Assembly: GCA_029934165.1 (NCBI GenBank)
Contig: JAOZMU010000084.1
Coordinates: 1-9,723 of the forward strand
Length of the DNA: 9,723 nt
Direction: 5' to 3'
Source of the DNA: Bacteroidales bacterium
GTDB lineage: Bacteria; Bacteroidota; Bacteroidia; Bacteroidales; JAOZMU01
A program made the position numbers and the translations under genes. The stretch's first letter is position 1; every line of letters begins with the position of its first letter. The notes below the pieces were generated by a model. It was given only the letters and a program-made list of their open reading frames with translations, did not search any database and was not told the origin of the DNA. This document shows, in pieces, positions 8,201 through 9,723 of the stretch.

Positions 8201-8787
8201 TGCTTTTGTTTTTCGAAAACAGCACGTCCAATCTTTCTATAAATCTCTGTACCTGTAATCTTTTCCAGAAGTTCGCCACGTTCATTAGCATTGGCTTTCA
8301 GGAACTTAGCAAATTCGCCTTGAGATAAAACAATTGCTTTCTCGAATTGTTCATAATTCAATCCAATCAATTCGGCGTTTTTGGCAGGCACATCTTTTTT
8401 TTTCAAATCAAAGATTTTGTTTTCGCCTAACTCGGTGATTTCCATGCTGTAATCGCGCAGATTTCCTGTTCTTGCCCTGCTTATTGCCCATTTTGAGCGG
8501 TACACTTTTTCGCGCACTTCATACTCAATTTCGGCATAGCAATCATCAGTATTTCTGGTAATTACAGAACCCAAATCCTCAATTGTTTTTTTCGATAAAT
8601 TGCCTACACGCGGAGTTTTGTTAAACAATGCCAACGAAATAACGTCTAAAAGCGTTGTTTTTCCTGCTCCTGTTGGTCCTGTTATCGCAAAAATCCCTGT
8701 CTCCGAAAGTGGCGGCACCGTGAAATCAATCTCATTTTCGCCTTTTAAAGAATTTACGTTTTTAAACCTTAGCTTCAATATTTTCAT
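5230..8787 (-). CDS. sbcC: SbcC, Rad50-like ATPase subunit of the SbcCD nuclease
   Basis: An 1185-residue SMC-like ATPase, somewhat longer than E. coli SbcC (about 1050). The N-terminal half-ATPase begins MKILKLRFKNVNSLKGE and has Walker A GPTGAGKT (37-44) and the Q-loop in VLSQGEFAKFLKA (Gln156). Two long charged coiled-coil arms (about 180-590 and 610-1030) flank a zinc hook CPLC (Cys598 and Cys601) near the middle. The C-terminal half-ATPase has signature LSGGES (1090-1095), Walker B LFIDEGFGSLD (1119-1129, Glu1123) and the His-switch His1156 in VISHVGS. With the nuclease SbcD it cleaves hairpins and protein-blocked DNA ends in replication repair. The gene is intact. No sbcD is adjacent, which is unusual because sbcD normally lies directly upstream. 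The ATG at 8787 gives the canonical family N terminus. Confidence 0.96.
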   Translation of the reverse strand: MKILKLRFKNVNSLKGENEIDFTVPPLSETGIFAITGPTGAGKTTLLDVISLALFNKTPRVGNLSKKTIEDLGSVITRNTDDCYAEIEYEVREKVYRSKWAISRARTGNLRDYSMEITELGENKIFDLKKKDVPAKNAELIGLNYEQFEKAIVLSQGEFAKFLKANANERGELLEKITGTEIYRKIGRAVFEKQKQEKMHLDSLKLRQEEITTLSDEEAKEIKKSNEKLVEVIEHKKLEINEIELIVGKKELLRKSSLSVSKSEVALKSAEAKLVSFSANAKKIELHKKLFVHKPEIERIKIFNNELKVVKQKLSRQTKDILVYEKIIKKLSNSKTECSQKITLQESEIKKYQPILKQTRVFDTQVDAQKKQLSNEKSGLQMQNKEMQVQKVEIDSLKKKHHQDLGKLQDVEKWLKSNELYNDLEKELQSINDKIAQFIHAEDAAKKFFEKQKNISIAGISSRHKVNWSKKSVEIKNRKDETFSKIKHELTLINGKPEFIAEYRNLLSELRAQSSKIENVARISKSILELLQKIETGNKRIITVTKEIETSEETVVRSRNDFELLQLKIEELEIRYKRQELEQSLDKQRVSLVENEPCPLCGSLEHPFVQSYENVIDMTKGELQNLKNRRKKTQHKIGTLDKKIAELSKEKTMIASQLDAYVTEKSVLESQFEQLTKDEDWNFTSKQTSLIAQTTNAIATESEKIKNEILHCDKYVTLKSEHELLELCEGKMLDISKLQVDLQNILKKYSIVLKGVSRKNVPVHLKKCVQENNQKKKSQHDYSLRVTQQETSISERVVSYKKLEENFAQENTHINRMEDEIKEILQKRFKLLGKHNPDVFEQSKVREMNNLTKEINNLSEQIAGKKSALESLVIATSEQKIKTEELFAKLETLQNHLLPQIADLGIFTVEEALENILDSKLINTLNKQQKQIDNELIAARQTCINQKSEYDKIFSEIDSVETVKNLKNSIEKLKQFNNDSHKKIGANQMKLKSDAEARKRLEIIMLDAEKQEREFNRWKTLNNVIGDAEGKRFSKFAQEITLKQLINIANNHLKALNERYLLKKGEGNNKDDLIVIDTFQGDNERSVKTLSGGESFLVSLALALGLSDLAGQNVHIGSLFIDEGFGSLDQQSLDLALSSLEKLQNETNKTIGVISHVGSLKERIRTQIVVRKTNSGYSEISKVVL

Positions 8788-8818
8788 TTGAATTACTGTT
8801 TTTATTTTCTTCCTGCAT
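8762..8818 (-). other. Small overlapping ORF at the sbcC start
   Basis: An ATG at 8818 opens an 18-codon frame, MQEENKNSNSNENIEAKV, that ends with TAA at 8762-8764 and overlaps the first 26 bases of sbcC in another frame. An acidic, Asn-rich tail overlapping the sbcC start is what an sbcD 3' end could look like, but an in-frame TAG lies 12 bases before this ATG. It may be a leader peptide, an sbcD scar, or chance. I do not call it a gene. Confidence 0.2.
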
Positions 8819-9066
8819 AAGTAAGGTCTAAGACCTATTTTTTATGAAACGTTTAAGCTGTGAATTAACAACTTAGGTTAATAAAAAGCGTAAGAACTTT
8901 TGTAAGAGTACTTAATATCTATAGTTCTGTAATCCTCAAGTCCTTTGTTTCAAAGTTCTATGTACACTTTGTTTTGAGTTCCTAAATTTTTGAACGTTCT
9001 TTTATCGGCACAAGCTCTTGATTTTTTATACTTTTTGCGGTATTTTCAAACATCTCTCTTTCTCTA
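8788..9066. other. Non-coding gap between the lipoprotein gene and sbcC
   Basis: These 279 bases lack any credible gene, notably sbcD. On the minus strand only tiny frames occur: the 18-codon frame at the sbcC start, and a 23-codon frame at 9053-8982 starting MFENTAKSIKNQ, which I do not recognise. Sequence elements are an odd palindrome (8824-8836), scattered GTTCT/GTTCC motifs (8924-9000), a small hairpin CTTTG-TTT-CAAAG (8943-8955) and the palindrome GAACGTTC (8992-8999). No TAnnTTTG box was found for sbcC on the minus strand. Confidence 0.6.
8821..8836. repeat. Palindromic motif upstream of sbcC, shared with the left end of the window
   Basis: AGGTCT-A-AGACCT (8824-8836) is a perfect 13-base odd palindrome ending 36 bases upstream of the sbcC ATG. 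The 14 bases GTAAGGTCTAAGAC (8821-8834) recur as the reverse complement at 40-53, upstream of the HEAT/cyclophilin gene. Relative to each downstream gene the motif has the same orientation. It could be a shared operator or a dispersed short repeat. Confidence 0.5.
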
Positions 9067-9498
9067 TTATTGTTTTGTAAATATGTATTCGGAACGGTCT
9101 TCTTGCGTGCCGATAATAAGATTCATTTTTTTAACTCCAATGCTTTTTATCAACATAAAATTCTGATTTTCAGTATATTTGATAATTAATAACGAGTCTT
9201 TTATCTCCCAGTTTATTGCTTGAGGTTGTCCGCGAAAAGATTCTATGGCGGAGTTATCTGCCTTATACTCAAACATAACAGGCGAGGCAAGAACGTTGGC
9301 TTTTGCTTTTTCCATCACAGCACGGCTAGAGTCAGCGATTGGCGACAAAAACACAATGTCGGATAATACCCACTTGCCAATTATCATACTCTCCATAGAA
9401 ATAAGTTCGTCTGATGTTTGCTCTTTTGTTGTTTGATTGTTGCAACTGGTTGTGTAAATGAGAAATAAGGCAATTACTCCAGTAAATAATAGTTTCAT
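9067..9498 (-). CDS. Small lipocalin-like lipoprotein
   Basis: A 143-residue predicted lipoprotein when started at the ATG at 9498. An in-frame ATG at 9537 would add 13 residues (MQDKNLPCAKSEH), but the inner Met gives a proper signal peptide: Lys2, the hydrophobic run LLFTGVIALFLIY, and lipobox TTSC with Cys19. The mature part has a polar linker (NNQTTKEQTSD) and then a probable beta-barrel domain. GKWVLSDI (41-48) resembles the first strand of lipocalin-like domains, which are common in small Bacteroidota lipoproteins, and alternating strands follow (INWEIKDSLLIIKYT, MNLIIGTQEDRSEYIF). It is probably an envelope protein of unknown ligand and function. The neighbouring gene sbcC is co-directional but 279 bases away, so an operon is unlikely. 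Confidence 0.8.
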   Translation of the reverse strand: MKLLFTGVIALFLIYTTSCNNQTTKEQTSDELISMESMIIGKWVLSDIVFLSPIADSSRAVMEKAKANVLASPVMFEYKADNSAIESFRGQPQAINWEIKDSLLIIKYTENQNFMLIKSIGVKKMNLIIGTQEDRSEYIFTKQ

Positions 9499-9559
9499 GT
9501 GTTCGGATTTTGCGCAAGGCAAGTTTTTGTCTTGCAAGTTTTGTAATTTTTAAACACGA

Positions 9560-9567
9560 CAAATATA
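9560..9567 (-). promoter_or_regulatory. Candidate -7 box for the lipocalin-like lipoprotein
   Basis: On the minus strand this reads TATATTTG, a full match to TAnnTTTG. It would start transcription about 55-60 bases before the ATG at 9498. No clear TTTG -33 box is seen upstream, so only half of the promoter is supported. Confidence 0.4.
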
Positions 9568-9695
9568 TTAAGTAGCGAAATGAAATTTGCACATTTTGGT
9601 AAAAAAAGTAAACAATAATCGAATTTTAAAATAAACCAATCTTTAGACTTTGGACAAAATTTACTAACCCAAAAAAAATATTATATTGATTTTCA

Positions 9696-9723
9696 ATGCT
9701 TTATGAATTGACTGATTTGCAAC
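9696..9723 (+). CDS. Possible 5' end of a further gene (partial)
   Basis: An ATG at 9696 opens a frame that stays open to the window edge, MLYELTDLQ. It is preceded by an A/T-rich stretch as Bacteroidota starts often are, and is divergent from the lipoprotein gene. Nine codons are too few to identify a family or to exclude chance. Confidence 0.25.

Larger units (their letters stand above)
9499..9723. other. Upstream region of the lipoprotein gene and right window edge
   Basis: AT-rich and mostly non-coding. The leader of the lipoprotein gene contains a small dyad GCAAG-N7-CTTGC (9519-9535) within two near-direct copies of GCAAGTTTT (9519 and 9534). The far end may hold the start of a divergent gene on the plus strand. 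Confidence 0.5.

Noticed and set aside
40..8834. Transposon bounded by the 14-base inverted copies
   Set aside because: There is no transposase or integrase between the copies, no target-site duplication can be seen, and the contents are housekeeping-like genes.
8943..8955. CTTTG-TTT-CAAAG as a terminator of the lipocalin-like lipoprotein gene
   Set aside because: The 5-bp stem is too weak, it lies over 110 bases past the stop, and no U-tract follows it on the minus strand.
9499..9537. Longer start for the lipocalin-like lipoprotein
   Set aside because: Starting at 9537 would put 13 polar residues before the signal peptide; the ATG at 9498 gives a normal lipoprotein signal.

Overview
The window looks like chromosome of a member of the Bacteroidota. 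It is AT-rich throughout, lacks clear Shine-Dalgarno sequences before its genes, has several TAnnTTTG-type -7 boxes (the Bacteroidota promoter element), and carries two lipoproteins of the sort common in that phylum. No more precise placement is possible from the sequence alone. There are five solid genes and no tRNA, rRNA, CRISPR array, transposase or integrase.

Layout. 1-189 is a leader with a strong AT-rich palindrome. 190-2148 (+) encodes a HEAT-repeat lipoprotein ending in a cyclophilin-type prolyl isomerase. 2149-2246 is a short spacer with a GC-richer hairpin. 2247-4241 (+) encodes the most unusual gene: an SMC/ABC-like AAA ATPase domain fused to a PAS domain and a complete HisKA_3-type histidine kinase, with no membrane segment. 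After a 245-base spacer, 4487-5152 (+) encodes a NarL/LuxR-type response regulator. A 16-bp stem-loop terminator (5169-5206) separates it from the convergent gene sbcC (5230-8787, -), a full-length Rad50-like SbcC with a zinc hook. 8788-9066 is non-coding and lacks the sbcD that normally precedes sbcC. 9067-9498 (-) encodes a small lipocalin-like lipoprotein. 9499-9723 is non-coding apart from a possible start of a further + strand gene at the edge.

How the genes may work together. The kinase and regulator have matching domain classes and gene order, so they almost certainly form a two-component pair. The sensor is cytoplasmic, and its input domain is the ATPase plus PAS rather than a periplasmic receptor. 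The ATPase belongs to the same broad superfamily as the neighbouring SbcC, which invites the untested idea that the pair senses a nucleic-acid or DNA-end state and turns it into a transcriptional response. Codon choice changes at the ATPase/PAS junction, which suggests the fusion was assembled from two sources. The two lipoproteins appear to be unrelated envelope genes.
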